64,000 bases of DNA from Salinibaculum litoreum. GTDB taxonomy: Archaea > Halobacteriota > Halobacteria > Halobacteriales > Haloarculaceae. Shown here piece after piece: positions 26,823-36,707 of the stretch. Position numbers and translations under genes: made by a program. Below the pieces are notes generated by a model. It was not told the origin of the DNA, ran no database searches, and was given only the letters and a program-made list of their open reading frames with translations. Location of the stretch: assembly GCA_009789175.1 (NCBI GenBank), contig CP046866.1, positions 3,038,001 through 3,102,000 of the forward strand, in the 5' to 3' direction. The stretch's first letter is position 1; each line of letters opens with the position of its first letter.

Positions 26823-27121
26823 AGCTCGCCAGCCCGTTCGGCGTCGAAGGTGAGGTCCGTCTCGTCCAGTTGTGTAGTCAGCCCCCGCTCGTGAGCGAGT
26901 TCCAGCCACTCGCCGACTGACAGTCCAGCAAGTCGGGCCGCCTCGTTGACCGAGACATCCCCGCTCTGGTAGCGCTCGACGGCGTGGCGCTCCCGCAACG
27001 TCGCCAGTCCCTCGCGCAACGCCTTCCGTATCGTCGTACTCTTGTCCTCTGCGAGCAACTCCGCGACTGCTTCCAGTTCCTCGTTGTCATCTTCCGGAAC
27101 GCGTGCGCTGACCGTCGGCAT
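26819..27121 (-). CDS. UPF0175 family antitoxin
   Basis: 100 residues from ATG 27121 (MPTVSARVPEDDNEELEAVAEL). The first 45 residues form a ribbon-helix-helix-like DNA-binding unit (KSTTIRKALREGLATLRERHAV). The second half is a UPF0175 helix-turn-helix-like segment (SVNEAARLAGLSVGEWLELAHERGL). UPF0175 proteins pair with DUF3368 PIN proteins, bind them, and repress the operon. The stop overlaps the start of the PIN gene by four bases. Upstream AT-rich sequence contains inverted bits (GTATGCAGTGCAATACATCGCATAC) that may serve as operator. Confidence 0.85.
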   Translation of the reverse strand: MPTVSARVPEDDNEELEAVAELLAEDKSTTIRKALREGLATLRERHAVERYQSGDVSVNEAARLAGLSVGEWLELAHERGLTTQLDETDLTFDAERAGEL

Positions 27122-27225
27122 GTATGCGATGTATTGCACTGCATACACACTTGAAACTGTCGGGAGTAACCGTCATTGTCCACCCTCCGGCCATTACTTA
27201 TAAGAGCCTGCTGTGCTACTGCCGT

Positions 27226-27240
27226 TGTGTATTGTTAACA
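27226..27240. promoter_or_regulatory. Dyad motif shared with the 36-residue ORF start
   Basis: TGTGTATTGTTAACA, identical to 6361-6375 except for one central base, and here immediately before an ATG (27240) that opens a 17-codon frame (MQKFTGVLICLSQRVGR). It is preceded by CTTATAAG (27198-27205). A common regulator is possible; function is unknown. Confidence 0.3.
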
Positions 27241-27330
27241 TGCAAAAATTCACTGGGGTTTTGATTTGCTTATCCCAACGAGTCGGTAGATAACCCGTAT
27301 CTAATCCGTGAGTAATTATATTCAATACAG

Positions 27331-28947
27331 ATGACATCGACAAACACGCTCGAACGGCTGCTCGTCACTGTTGGGGCCGTTCCAATGGCAATCGAACCGT
27401 ACTTTCCGACCGTCCTGCGGCGGAATTTTGGCATCCGGCTATTCGTGCTTGCTGCCATTTCTATCGTCATCGTGCCCGCTATCGCCATCATGACCGTCGA
27501 CAGTGTGTTGCTGGCGGCCGTGCTGTTCAGTCTTGCGACGGCAGTGACTGGCTTTCTGGGCTACTGTGAGATGTACCGGGCGCTCCGGCAGATAAACAGC
27601 CGTGTTCAGGCTGTCGACAGCGGGCAGTTCGATATCGACTTCGGGTACGACCGTGTCGACGAGATCGGCGAGACGTACCACGGGTTCGAGGAGATGGCCC
27701 GTTCGCTGGGTGAGACCATTGACGAGGCGGAGCAGGCCAAAGCCGACGCCGAAGACGCACAGACCGACGCCGAACAGGCCCGCAAACAGGCCGAGCGGGA
27801 ACGCGAGGAGATGGCCGACCTGACCGGCCATCTCGAAACGAAGGCCACCGCCTACCAGGAGGCCCTTTCGGCCGCTGCCGATGGCGACCTGACGACTCGG
27901 GTCGACCCGGCGAGCCAGAGTGAGGCGATGACTGCAGTCGGTGAGAGCATCAACGAGACGCTGGATGCGCTCGAAGCCGCTGTCGGCCGCAGCCAGACCG
28001 TCGCGGCGGACATCGCAGACGAGAGCGACGCGGTCGCGAAACGGGGCGACGAGGCGATGGCCGAAACCGAAACCGTCGTCGAGTCGATTCGGGACATCGC
28101 CGACGGCACCGACGACCAGCGCGAGCAACTCGTCGACGCCGCCGACAGTATGAGTGACCTCTCGGCGACCGTCGAAGAGATGGCCTCCTCGGTGACGGAA
28201 CTCGCCGCACAGAGCGATGACGCTGCTGACCTTGGGCGGGACGCCCGAGACTCTTCGGCCGATGCCGCAAAAGCCCTCGACACAATCGAACAGCAGGCCG
28301 ACGACGCGGTCTCACAGGTCGAGCAACTCCGCGAGATTAGCGAGCAGGTCGCTGACATCGTCGAACTCATCGACAACATCGCTGCGGAGACCAACACGCT
28401 CGCACTCAACGCCTCTATCGAGGCCGCCCGCGCTGGCGAGGCTGGCGAAGGGTTCGCTGTCGTCGCAAACGAGGTGAAGGGGCTTGCCGAGGAGACACAG
28501 CAAGCGACCGACGAGGTCGAAACACTCGTCACCACGATGCAGTCCCAGGTCGCCGACTCCGTCGAGGAAATCGACACGATGCAGACGGAGGTCGACCGTG
28601 GCGGCGAGACCATCAGCGAGACCATCGACACCCTCGAAGCGGTCGTCGAGAAGACCGTCGATGTCAACGCCGGCATTCAGGAGGTCGACGACGCAGCCGA
28701 CCAGCAGGCCAAAAGCGCCCAGGAAGTCGTCAGACTCATCGACGATGTCAGCGGCATCGCTGACGAGACTGCGTCCCGCGCCGAGGCGATTACCGCCGCT
28801 GCCGACCGCCAGCATTCGACGGTCGATGGCGTCACTGACTCCGTTCGTTCGTTTGCCGAGGAAGCGTCCGTGCTCCGCGAGTACCTCGACGACTTCCGAA
28901 CTGACACCGCAGACACCCCTGAGCGGGTTCCGACAGCAGCCGACTGA
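27331..28947 (+). CDS. Membrane chemotaxis/taxis transducer without extracellular domain
   Basis: 538 residues. Two membrane helices (about 36-54 and 59-81) are joined by only a few residues, so no outside ligand domain exists. A HAMP-like unit ([19 protein letters not shown]) and coiled segment rich in Glu/Gln/Ala follow. A second HAMP-like stretch precedes the signalling domain, whose tip reads [33 protein letters not shown]. Methylation-type Glu/Gln pairs flank it. The protein probably senses the membrane state or a partner such as a sensory rhodopsin or a cytosolic signal. It would act with CheA/CheW, which are not in the window. Confidence 0.92.
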   Translation: MTSTNTLERLLVTVGAVPMAIEPYFPTVLRRNFGIRLFVLAAISIVIVPAIAIMTVDSVLLAAVLFSLATAVTGFLGYCEMYRALRQINSRVQAVDSGQFDIDFGYDRVDEIGETYHGFEEMARSLGETIDEAEQAKADAEDAQTDAEQARKQAEREREEMADLTGHLETKATAYQEALSAAADGDLTTRVDPASQSEAMTAVGESINETLDALEAAVGRSQTVAADIADESDAVAKRGDEAMAETETVVESIRDIADGTDDQREQLVDAADSMSDLSATVEEMASSVTELAAQSDDAADLGRDARDSSADAAKALDTIEQQADDAVSQVEQLREISEQVADIVELIDNIAAETNTLALNASIEAARAGEAGEGFAVVANEVKGLAEETQQATDEVETLVTTMQSQVADSVEEIDTMQTEVDRGGETISETIDTLEAVVEKTVDVNAGIQEVDDAADQQAKSAQEVVRLIDDVSGIADETASRAEAITAAADRQHSTVDGVTDSVRSFAEEASVLREYLDDFRTDTADTPERVPTAAD

Positions 28948-28976
28948 AATACCGTTGAAGGTACTTTCCCGCCGTG

Positions 28977-31214
28977 TTATTCCTGTGCGTCCACGACGGC
29001 CACGCCTGCCATGTTGACGATGTCTTTGACTTCGTCACCCCGCTGGAGCACGTGGACGGGCTTGTCCATCCCGGCGAGCATCGGCCCGATGGCCTCTGCG
29101 CCGCCGAGTTGGTTCAGCAGTTCGTAGCCGATGTTCCCTGCCTCCAGGTTGGGAAAGACGAGAACGTTCACTGGTGCATCGAGTTCCGAGAACTCGTATT
29201 CTTCGGTGAGTGCGTCCTCGGACAGTGCAGTGTCGGCCTGCATCTCCCCGTCGACAGGGAACTCGACATCCGGGTCCTCACGCAATCGCTGTGCGGCCCG
29301 GCGAGGCTTCCGTGCGCCGGGGTTGTCGACGCTCCCGAAGTCCGAATACGACAGCAAGGCCGCACGTGGCTCGACGTTGAATTTCCGGGCCACGTCGGCG
29401 GTGTGGCGGGTCACCTCCGCGAGTACGTCCGCGCTCGGGTCCTGGTTGACCGAGGCATCGGCACAGAAGATGACGCGGTTGTTGAACGTTAGCATGTAGA
29501 CCCCGGCTGCGTAGTCGGTGCCGGGTTCGGTCCCGACGATTTGCAGCGGTGGCCGCAGCGCCGAGGGGTAGTGATGGACCAGTCCGGAGAGCAATGCGTC
29601 GGCGTCGTCCATCTCGACCATCACGCTCCCGAGGTAATTTCCGTCCTGAATCCGGTCGTGTGCTTCCGACCGGGTCATCCCTTTCCGCTTGCGGAGTTCG
29701 TACAGGCGGTCCGCGTAGGGTTCGAGGTGGTCCTCGTCGGGGTCGATTATCTCCGGGTCGAAGTCCAGCCCCAGTCTGTCGGCAGTCTTCCAGATATCGT
29801 TGCGGTCGCCGATGAGTACCGGGTGAGCGATGCCGTCATCGACCATCTGGTAGGCGGCACGCACCATCTTCTCGTCGTCACCCTCCGCCAGGACAACCCG
29901 CTTTGGGTCGCGTTTGGCCTGATTGAGGATGACCCGCATCATCTCGCGGGACTTGCCAAGACGGGCTTCCAGTTGCTCACGGTACGCGCCCAGTTCGAGT
30001 TCGCGGCGTGCCGCACCGCTTTCCATCGCCGCCTCGGCGACGGCTGTCGCCACCTCGAACAGCACTCGCGAGTCAAGCGGCTTGGGGATGATATACTCCG
30101 GGCCGAACTGTATCGGCTCGTCGTCGTAGGCTTTGGTCACCGCATCGGGGACGTCTTCGCGTGCAAGTTCTGCGAGTGCACGCGAAGCAGCGACCTTCAT
30201 CTCCTCGTTGATTTCGGTCGCGCGTGCGTCCAGTGCTCCCCGGAAGATGAACGGAAAGCCGAGTACGTTGTTGACCTGGTTGGGATAATCCGACCGCCCC
30301 GTCGCCATGATGACCGTATCATCCCGGGCGTTTTTGGCTCGCTCGTAGTCGATTTCCGGGTCCGGATTGGCCATCGCGAAGATAATCGGGTTGTCGGCCA
30401 TCGAACGCACCATGTCCTCGTCGACGATGCCGCCGACAGAGAGGCCGACGAACACATCCGCTCCGGCCATCGCGTCCGCGAGGTCGCCGTCCTCGTCGCT
30501 GGCATAGGGGAGCACGTAGCGGTTGAGGTCATCACGGTCCTTCGAGAGGATGCCGTGTTCGTCGACCATGGTGACGTTGTCGGCTTCCACACCGAGCGAG
30601 ACATAAAACCGGGCTGTCGCCGTTGCGGCTGCGCCCGCACCCGCAAAGACCACGTCCAGCTCGGACAGCTCTTTATCGGCTATTTCCGTGGCGTTGAGAA
30701 GCGCCGCGCCGGAGATGATAGCGGTGCCGTGCTGGTCGTCGTGGAAGACGGGTACGTCCATTCGCTCCCGGAGTTTCCCCTCGATTTCGAAACACTCCGG
30801 GGCCTTGATGTCCTCCAGATTGACGCCGCCGAAGGTCGGCTCCATCGCCGACACCGCCTCGACGAAGGCATCGGGGTTGTCCAGGTCTAGCTCCACGTCG
30901 AAGACATCGATATCCGCGAAGCGTTTGAAGAGGACGCCTTTCCCCTCCATCACGGGTTTTGAGGCCTGTGCCCCGATATCGCCGAGGCCCAGCACGGCCG
31001 AGCCGTTGGAGACGACGCCGACGAGGTTGCTTTTCGAGGTGTAGCTGTAGGCCTCGCCAGGGTCGTCGTCGATAGCCCGGCAGGGGGCTGCCACGCCCGG
31101 CGAGTACGCCAGGCTCAGGTCGCGTTGCGTGTTGGTCGGCTTGGTCGTCGAAATCTCGATTTTGCCCGGTGGGTCCCGGCTGTGGTAGTCGAGGGAGTCT
31201 TCGTCGAGTCCCAT
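28977..31214 (-). CDS. maeB: NAD(P)-dependent malic enzyme fused to a phosphotransacetylase-like domain
   Basis: 745 residues from ATG 31214 ([21 protein letters not shown]). The N-terminal malic domain (residues 1-180) has [17 protein letters not shown] and [19 protein letters not shown]. The Rossmann NAD(P) domain (190-420) has [18 protein letters not shown] and [14 protein letters not shown] phosphotransacetylase-type domain (430-745, [18 protein letters not shown]) follows, without evidence that it is catalytic. It decarboxylates malate to pyruvate and CO2, giving NAD(P)H. This fits a haloarchaeon that moves C4 acids to pyruvate and then to PEP by the synthase at the window start. Confidence 0.95.
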   Translation of the reverse strand: MGLDEDSLDYHSRDPPGKIEISTTKPTNTQRDLSLAYSPGVAAPCRAIDDDPGEAYSYTSKSNLVGVVSNGSAVLGLGDIGAQASKPVMEGKGVLFKRFADIDVFDVELDLDNPDAFVEAVSAMEPTFGGVNLEDIKAPECFEIEGKLRERMDVPVFHDDQHGTAIISGAALLNATEIADKELSELDVVFAGAGAAATATARFYVSLGVEADNVTMVDEHGILSKDRDDLNRYVLPYASDEDGDLADAMAGADVFVGLSVGGIVDEDMVRSMADNPIIFAMANPDPEIDYERAKNARDDTVIMATGRSDYPNQVNNVLGFPFIFRGALDARATEINEEMKVAASRALAELAREDVPDAVTKAYDDEPIQFGPEYIIPKPLDSRVLFEVATAVAEAAMESGAARRELELGAYREQLEARLGKSREMMRVILNQAKRDPKRVVLAEGDDEKMVRAAYQMVDDGIAHPVLIGDRNDIWKTADRLGLDFDPEIIDPDEDHLEPYADRLYELRKRKGMTRSEAHDRIQDGNYLGSVMVEMDDADALLSGLVHHYPSALRPPLQIVGTEPGTDYAAGVYMLTFNNRVIFCADASVNQDPSADVLAEVTRHTADVARKFNVEPRAALLSYSDFGSVDNPGARKPRRAAQRLREDPDVEFPVDGEMQADTALSEDALTEEYEFSELDAPVNVLVFPNLEAGNIGYELLNQLGGAEAIGPMLAGMDKPVHVLQRGDEVKDIVNMAGVAVVDAQE

Positions 31215-31334
31215 AGAGGCTGTACAGCCGCCAGCACCGTAAACGGCACCTGCCCCGTCATCACCTGCCACAGTTTTCGCCGTCACTGCGACCGACGGTA
31301 ACCATTAAACGGGTCGCTCCCGGAGTCCGGGGCA

Positions 31335-32165
31335 ATGACCGACGCGGCACAGGCCTTCGTCCCTGGCCATATCACCGGCTTCTTTACCATCGACCAGGAC
31401 CCGGACCCGACCAAGGCCGGCTCGCGCGGCGGGGGCATCGCCATCTCCGAGGGCGTCACGGTCACCGTCCGCCCGAGCGACCACCCCGAGACCTATCTCA
31501 ACGGCGACCCAGTCGAGATGGACGCCGTCGACCGCGTTCTCGATGCACTCGATGTCTCCGCGCAGGTTCGTGGCGTCACCGACCTCCCGCTGGGCGCGGG
31601 CTTTGGCGTCAGCGGCGCGATGGCACTCGGGACCGCACTCGCGACCAACGCCGCGTTCGACCGCCGACTCTCCGAGCGGGAACTGACGACTATCGCCCAC
31701 GGCGCGGAAGTCCAGGCCGGCACCGGACTCGGCGACGTGGTCGCCCAGCAACGCGGTGGCGTTCCCATCCGGCTGGAACCGGGCGGCCCACAGGACAACG
31801 AACTCGACGGCATCCCCGCCCGCACGCGCATCGAGTATCACGTCCTCGGCGAACTCGCTACCGACGATATCCTCGCAGACGCCGGCGACACTCTCACGCA
31901 AGCCGGGAAGCGCGCCCTCTCGCTTGTCGTCGGCGAACCGACCCTCGGCACCTTCATGCGTGCTTCCCGGCAGTTCTCCCGCGAGGCCGACCTCGTCACT
32001 CCCGCCATTCGTGACGTTGTTCTCGATGTCAACGAAGCCGGCGGCACCGCCGCGATGGCGATGCTTGGCGAGACTGTCTTCGCTCTCGGTACTGGACTCT
32101 CGGATGCCGGCTATGACCCGGTGGCCTGTCACGTCCACCCTGCAGGTGCGACCATCGAGGACTAG
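31335..32165 (+). CDS. Pantoate kinase (GHMP family), archaeal CoA pathway
   Basis: 276 residues. The family pattern is AFVPGHITGFFTID at the N-terminus, SRGGGIAISEGVTV and the ATP-binding PLGAGFGVSGAMALGTAL (residues about 90-107, the GHMP G-loop). Later come GTGLGDVVAQQRGG and the C-terminal GGTAAMAMLGETVFALGTG. In archaea pantoate kinase phosphorylates pantoate, and phosphopantothenate synthetase joins the product to beta-alanine. The partner enzyme is encoded at 33295 on the same strand. The minus-strand gene between them shares the last CTAG bases (32162-32165) as a common stop. Confidence 0.9.
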   Translation: MTDAAQAFVPGHITGFFTIDQDPDPTKAGSRGGGIAISEGVTVTVRPSDHPETYLNGDPVEMDAVDRVLDALDVSAQVRGVTDLPLGAGFGVSGAMALGTALATNAAFDRRLSERELTTIAHGAEVQAGTGLGDVVAQQRGGVPIRLEPGGPQDNELDGIPARTRIEYHVLGELATDDILADAGDTLTQAGKRALSLVVGEPTLGTFMRASRQFSREADLVTPAIRDVVLDVNEAGGTAAMAMLGETVFALGTGLSDAGYDPVACHVHPAGATIED

Positions 32166-33211
32166 CCCCGGGTCTGCTCCTCGTCAGAAGTTTCTCTCGT
32201 ACGAAGTACGAGCGGGCCGGGTGCGAGTGTCCGCTTGGTCACGGTCACGATGCGGAGGACATACGATATGAGCACGACAAACGGCGTCAGTGCCACCGTC
32301 GTCGCCGCCGAGACGACGAGGACGAGATTGTCGACTCCGAGCGTGGCCCCCCGGACAGCATCGGCAGTGTCGAGCACCAGTATCCCCAGGATTGCCACGA
32401 CCAGTGAGGGCAGAGCGGCATACAGTATCGCCCGGGAGAGGTTCGAGAGTTCCCACCGGAAGTACAGCGTCTTGATGTGCTCGCGAGCGGCTGAGAAAAA
32501 GAGCAACTCCTCCAATAGGTCATCAAGTGCCCCGCTCGCCTCGGCTGACAGCGAATCCTCGCAGTCGTGCTGGAGCCGTCGGACTTCGTATATCTTCTTC
32601 GAGTAGTTGAAATCGAGTGCAGCAGAGACCAGGTCAAACGTCCCGAACTCGGCCTCGGCGAGCCTGTCGCTTACGCTAGTCGCGTTCTCGACGATGTCAT
32701 CGGTAAGTTGCTGGACGCGGTCCCGCAGGGTCGTTTCGTGACCACGGGCTACCGTATCAGAGACCGTCCTTGCGCTCCGCTCTGTTGCGTCGACTATCGC
32801 CTGCAGGAACGATGCCGGCTCGGCTGGGGTGACATCGGGACCGATGACCTCCTCCAGGTCCTCGTCGAATTCTATCGCCGCCGAGATGCGGTCGCGTTGC
32901 TTGCCGACGCCGCCCAACTCCTGTGAAAGTACCAGCTGGGTAATTGTAACGACCAGCGTCACACCCGTGATGATGGCAGTGACGAGCGCCTGAAACAGCG
33001 TCTCGATGGGGTCTGAGGCCTGGGCTGCCTCGCGGAGCGAGAGCGGAGCGAACTGGTTTACTGCTACCAGTATCCCGAACACGGCGACTAACAGTACCGC
33101 CGTGGTGACCTCTCGGTTTGCCTCCATCAGCAACCACAATTTCAACCGGCTCCCGGACCCACGTTCCGCCATCGTCTCCGTCTCTTCGCTGTCAGCCGAG
33201 TCCTGTACCAT
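32162..33211 (-). CDS. Membrane protein with four helices, unrecognised
   Basis: 349 residues. Two N-terminal helices (about 38-55 VTTAVLLVAVFGILVAVNQ and 75-100) and two C-terminal helices (about 260-285 and 292-320) flank a 150-residue soluble middle with coiled and helical character (RVQQLTDDIVENATSVSDRL). The gene ends in CTAG shared with the pantoate kinase stop. Its position between the two CoA genes may be incidental. No family could be named. It resembles other haloarchaeal membrane proteins with a cytosolic helical bundle. Confidence 0.75.
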   Translation of the reverse strand: MVQDSADSEETETMAERGSGSRLKLWLLMEANREVTTAVLLVAVFGILVAVNQFAPLSLREAAQASDPIETLFQALVTAIITGVTLVVTITQLVLSQELGGVGKQRDRISAAIEFDEDLEEVIGPDVTPAEPASFLQAIVDATERSARTVSDTVARGHETTLRDRVQQLTDDIVENATSVSDRLAEAEFGTFDLVSAALDFNYSKKIYEVRRLQHDCEDSLSAEASGALDDLLEELLFFSAAREHIKTLYFRWELSNLSRAILYAALPSLVVAILGILVLDTADAVRGATLGVDNLVLVVSAATTVALTPFVVLISYVLRIVTVTKRTLAPGPLVLRTRETSDEEQTRG

Positions 33212-33294
33212 ACCCCTATTGTGACGGAAAGACAGTTTTGTGTTGTGCCGTTCTGTGCCAGTCCGCTTTTGTCCTCTCGGCTCCCTGTCTCTCC

Positions 33295-34047
33295 ATGGTC
33301 GACGTTCCCGAGAGTCACCCCCGCTATGAGTCGCTGTTGACCCGCCACCGAATCGAGGACGGCGTCGAGAAAGGCATCACCAGCCAGCAGGGACTCATCG
33401 CCCAGGGCCGGGGTGAAGCGTTTGATTACCTGCTTGGCGAGGAGACCATCCCCAGTGCCGACGACGCGGCCCGTGCGGCCGCAGCACACCTTCTCCTCGC
33501 CGACCACGCCGTTCTTTCCGTCAACGGCAACGTCGCCGCACTCGTCCCCGGCGAGACGGTCGACCTCGCCGCGGCGACGGGAGCGGACATCGAAGTCAAT
33601 CTCTTCAATCGTACTGAGGCACGGATGCAGGCCATTGCAGACCACCTCCGCGAGCGCGGCGCTGAGGAGGTCAAAGGGCTTACCGCCGACGGGCGCATCC
33701 CCGGGCTGGACCACGAGCGCGCAAAGGTGGATGCCGACGGCATCGGCGCAGCGGATGTGGTGGTCGTCCCGCTGGAGGACGGCGACCGCGCCGAGGCACT
33801 GGCCGACGCCGGCAAGACCGAAATCGTCGTCGACCTCAATCCGCTGTCGCGCTCCGCGCAGTCGGCGGCGGTCCCTATCATCGACAACATCATCCGTGCG
33901 GTCCCGAACGTGACCGCTCACGCCCGCGAACTGCGCGATGCCGACGAGGACCGGTTGCAGGCAATCGTCGACGGGTTCGACGCCGACGAGACCCGGGCGG
34001 CCGCCGAGCGAGCAATCCGGGAGGGCACGCTCCAACGGTCAGATTGA
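33295..34047 (+). CDS. 4-phosphopantoate--beta-alanine ligase (phosphopantothenate synthetase)
   Basis: 250 residues from ATG 33295; open frame extends upstream without a family start. Landmarks are the N-terminal HPRYESLLTRHRIEDGVEKGIT, GRGEAFDYLLGE, SVNGNVAALVPGE, IEVNLFNRTEARM, the mid domain GLDHERAKVDADGIGAADVVVVPLEDGDRAEAL, and the late DLNPLSRSAQSA and DNIIRAVPN. This is the archaeal enzyme that makes 4-phosphopantothenate with ATP, replacing the bacterial panC/coaA route. With the pantoate kinase gene it completes that part of CoA synthesis. Confidence 0.92.
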   Translation: MVDVPESHPRYESLLTRHRIEDGVEKGITSQQGLIAQGRGEAFDYLLGEETIPSADDAARAAAAHLLLADHAVLSVNGNVAALVPGETVDLAAATGADIEVNLFNRTEARMQAIADHLRERGAEEVKGLTADGRIPGLDHERAKVDADGIGAADVVVVPLEDGDRAEALADAGKTEIVVDLNPLSRSAQSAAVPIIDNIIRAVPNVTAHARELRDADEDRLQAIVDGFDADETRAAAERAIREGTLQRSD

Positions 34048-34113
34048 AGCCATCTCGGTTCGGTAGCACCGACAACCGCCTGACATCTGATGTCAGACTG
34101 GGGGGTATCACAG

Positions 34114-36633
34114 ATGCATCCCGCACACCTCTATCTCGACAGCACGCTCGAACCGATAGACACCGTCAAGTCGGCCCTCTCCTCGACCGACCTGTGTGTC
34201 TTCGACAGCAACGAACACCTCGACCGCCTGCACCGGCTGCTGTACCCGGTCTTTCGCGTCGAGTACGAGTACGAGACCAGCGATGGCCTGCTGAGGAGTG
34301 GCACCGAGACCGGTGTCTTCCTCGTCGACGGGCTCTGGGACGAGAACGATGACGTCCTCAGCCAGTACGCCGCTGGCTCGGAGGTGACCAGACAGGTCCC
34401 CTTCGACCGCTACGACCTCGGGACCGACCACGACCGCTTCGGTCGAACCATCCTGCTCGAGTTCCAGTCTCCCGACGGGGCAGCGGCCGATGTCCTCCCG
34501 AACAGGCTTGACGGCCTGGGGAACCGCCACGACCCGGAGGGCTACCTTGCCGACCTCCGCGAGGAGTTTGGTCTTCCCGAGGCGTTCGACGCCGATTCCT
34601 TCGAGCGCATCGTCGATATCTCGCGCGTCTATCTCCCCTTCTGGCTCGCACAGGTGCGCAGTGAACGGACGGGTGATGTCGCGCTTGTGAGCTTCCGGGA
34701 CCGGACCGACCTGGGTCAGCGGTCGACGCCGCACGACTGGCTGGCCGACTACATTGCAGCGGACCCAACCCGCCTGCCGGCGTATGGGTACAACGTCCGG
34801 CACACTGCGGATGGCGGCGGCAGCGAGGAAACCGATACGACGGCCGCCGAAACAGCGGACGATGCCGGGACGGACGACGCCGCGACTGAGAACACCACGT
34901 CACAGCCATCGGGCACCCAGCCTGTCGAGACCGAGGACACGGTCACACAACCGGAAGCTGCCGACCTCGATGCCGAGTCGCTGGTCGAACCAAATCCCGG
35001 TCGAGGGTTCGCCGATGTGGGTGGGATGGCTGCGCTCAAGGAAACGTTCGAGAAGACGGTTATCGCACCGGTCGAACAGCCCGACCGCTATGCGGCGTAC
35101 GGCCTCGACCCCGTCAGTGGCGTGCTCCTCTATGGGCCGCCCGGGTGTGGTAAGACCTACACCGCGGGTGCACTCGCCGGTGAACTCGGGTACTATTTCA
35201 TCGAGGTAACGCCCGCTGACCTCACCAGCCAGTACATGGGCAAACCCGCTCAGAACGTTTCGGACCTCTTCGAGATTGCCCGTGCGAACCAGCCCTGTGT
35301 CGTCTTTATCGACGAACTCGATGCGATGGCTGCCGAGCGGACCGACGATATGAACACCAGCGAACAGCAGGCGGTCAATCAACTTCTGACCGAACTGGAA
35401 GCCATCGAAGACGAGGATATCGTGGTGCTGGGTGCGACCAACCGCGTTGAGGACATCGACCCCGCTATCCGCCGGTCGGGGCGCTTCGACGAGCGTGTCG
35501 AGGTTCCGCCGCCGGACTCCGATGCCCGCCGCGCAATTCTGGAACTCCATCTGACCGAACGTCCGACGGCTGATGGCCTGACCTACGAGCGGGCTGTCGA
35601 ACGGACTGTCGGCCACGCGGCCAGTGACCTCGAACGTATCGCAGACGTGACTGCCCGCAAGGCGCTCGAAGATGGCGCAGACATCGGGACCGACCACCTG
35701 CTGTCCGCTGTCGAGGCAGTCGACTCCAGTATCGACGGCTGGACCGGCGAGTACCGTATCGGCGGTCGTAGCGTCACCCAGCCCGACGATGTCGAGTTGA
35801 ACGCCACATCGCTGGTCACGGCCGAACCCGCCCGCAGTTTCGATGACGTTGGCGGGATGGCTGACCTCACGGAGACGCTTTCCCGGCGGGTCATCGAGCC
35901 ACTGGACAATCCCGAGACGTTCGCTGAGTACGGTATCGACGTGCTCAGTGGCCTCCTGCTCTATGGCCCGCCGGGCTGTGGAAAAACCTATGTTACCGAG
36001 GCGCTCGCGGGCGAACTCGGTCACTACTTCGTCAAGGTAACTCCTGCCGACCTGACCAGCAAGTGGATGGGTCAGCCTGCCCAGAACGTCGCCGACCTCT
36101 TTACCGTGGCTCGGGCAAACCAGCCCTGTATCCTCTTCATCGACGAACTCGACGCGCTTGCGGGCGAGCGCAGCGGCGACATGAACACAAGTGAGCGCCA
36201 GCTGGTCAACCAACTCCTCACGGAACTGGAGACCCTCGACGATGACGACGTGGTTGTGGTCGGCGCAACTAACCTCGTGGAGGACATCGACGCTGCCATC
36301 CGCCGGTCGGGTCGCTTCGACGAACGCATCGAGGTTCCGCCGCCCGATGCCGATGCTCGCCGCGCGATTCTGTCGGTCCACCTGACGGAGACCCCGACCA
36401 GCGACGACATCGATTGGGCGACAGTCGCTGCGGAGACGGCCGGCTACGTAGCCAGCGACCTCGAACTCCTCGCGGAAAACGCCGCCAGACGTGCGCTCCG
36501 ACGGGACGGACTCGTCAAGACCGAGGACCTGCTTGGGGCTGTCTCCGAGACTCATTCGAGTCTCGACAGCTGGGAGGATCAGCACCGCTACGAACAAAGC
36601 GAGACGACCTCCGAACTCACCCGTTCGCGATAA
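34114..36633 (+). CDS. Tandem AAA ATPase with an unknown N-terminal domain
   Basis: 839 residues if it starts at ATG 34114, which follows a GGGGGGTATCAC stretch; ATG 34090 is the alternative. Residues 1-230 match no family I know. An acidic Asp/Thr linker follows. Two AAA modules come next: D1 with VLLYGPPGCGKTYTAGALAG, CVVFIDELDAMAAER and RRSGRFDERVEVPPP, and D2 with LLLYGPPGCGKTYVTEALAG and CILFIDELDALAGER. Both keep Walker A, Walker B and the arginine-finger region. The two modules are much more alike than D1 and D2 of Cdc48 usually are. The substrate-binding role of the N domain is open. Confidence 0.85.
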   Translation: MHPAHLYLDSTLEPIDTVKSALSSTDLCVFDSNEHLDRLHRLLYPVFRVEYEYETSDGLLRSGTETGVFLVDGLWDENDDVLSQYAAGSEVTRQVPFDRYDLGTDHDRFGRTILLEFQSPDGAAADVLPNRLDGLGNRHDPEGYLADLREEFGLPEAFDADSFERIVDISRVYLPFWLAQVRSERTGDVALVSFRDRTDLGQRSTPHDWLADYIAADPTRLPAYGYNVRHTADGGGSEETDTTAAETADDAGTDDAATENTTSQPSGTQPVETEDTVTQPEAADLDAESLVEPNPGRGFADVGGMAALKETFEKTVIAPVEQPDRYAAYGLDPVSGVLLYGPPGCGKTYTAGALAGELGYYFIEVTPADLTSQYMGKPAQNVSDLFEIARANQPCVVFIDELDAMAAERTDDMNTSEQQAVNQLLTELEAIEDEDIVVLGATNRVEDIDPAIRRSGRFDERVEVPPPDSDARRAILELHLTERPTADGLTYERAVERTVGHAASDLERIADVTARKALEDGADIGTDHLLSAVEAVDSSIDGWTGEYRIGGRSVTQPDDVELNATSLVTAEPARSFDDVGGMADLTETLSRRVIEPLDNPETFAEYGIDVLSGLLLYGPPGCGKTYVTEALAGELGHYFVKVTPADLTSKWMGQPAQNVADLFTVARANQPCILFIDELDALAGERSGDMNTSERQLVNQLLTELETLDDDDVVVVGATNLVEDIDAAIRRSGRFDERIEVPPPDADARRAILSVHLTETPTSDDIDWATVAAETAGYVASDLELLAENAARRALRRDGLVKTEDLLGAVSETHSSLDSWEDQHRYEQSETTSELTRSR

Positions 36634-36707
36634 TCCTGCCCTCTGAAAAATCACAGACTCAGCCGAACTGACCGGGGATTTACAGTCGTCCGTCCCTACC
36701 ACCGGGT

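Noticed and set aside
29541-30890. 449-codon plus-strand frame inside the malic enzyme gene
   Set aside because: Antisense shadow of maeB; no domain.
34900-36702. 600-codon open frame opposite the AAA ATPase
   Set aside because: Codon bias of a GC-rich gene keeps the opposite strand free of stops. The plus-strand protein has clear AAA motifs and the minus frame shows no family.
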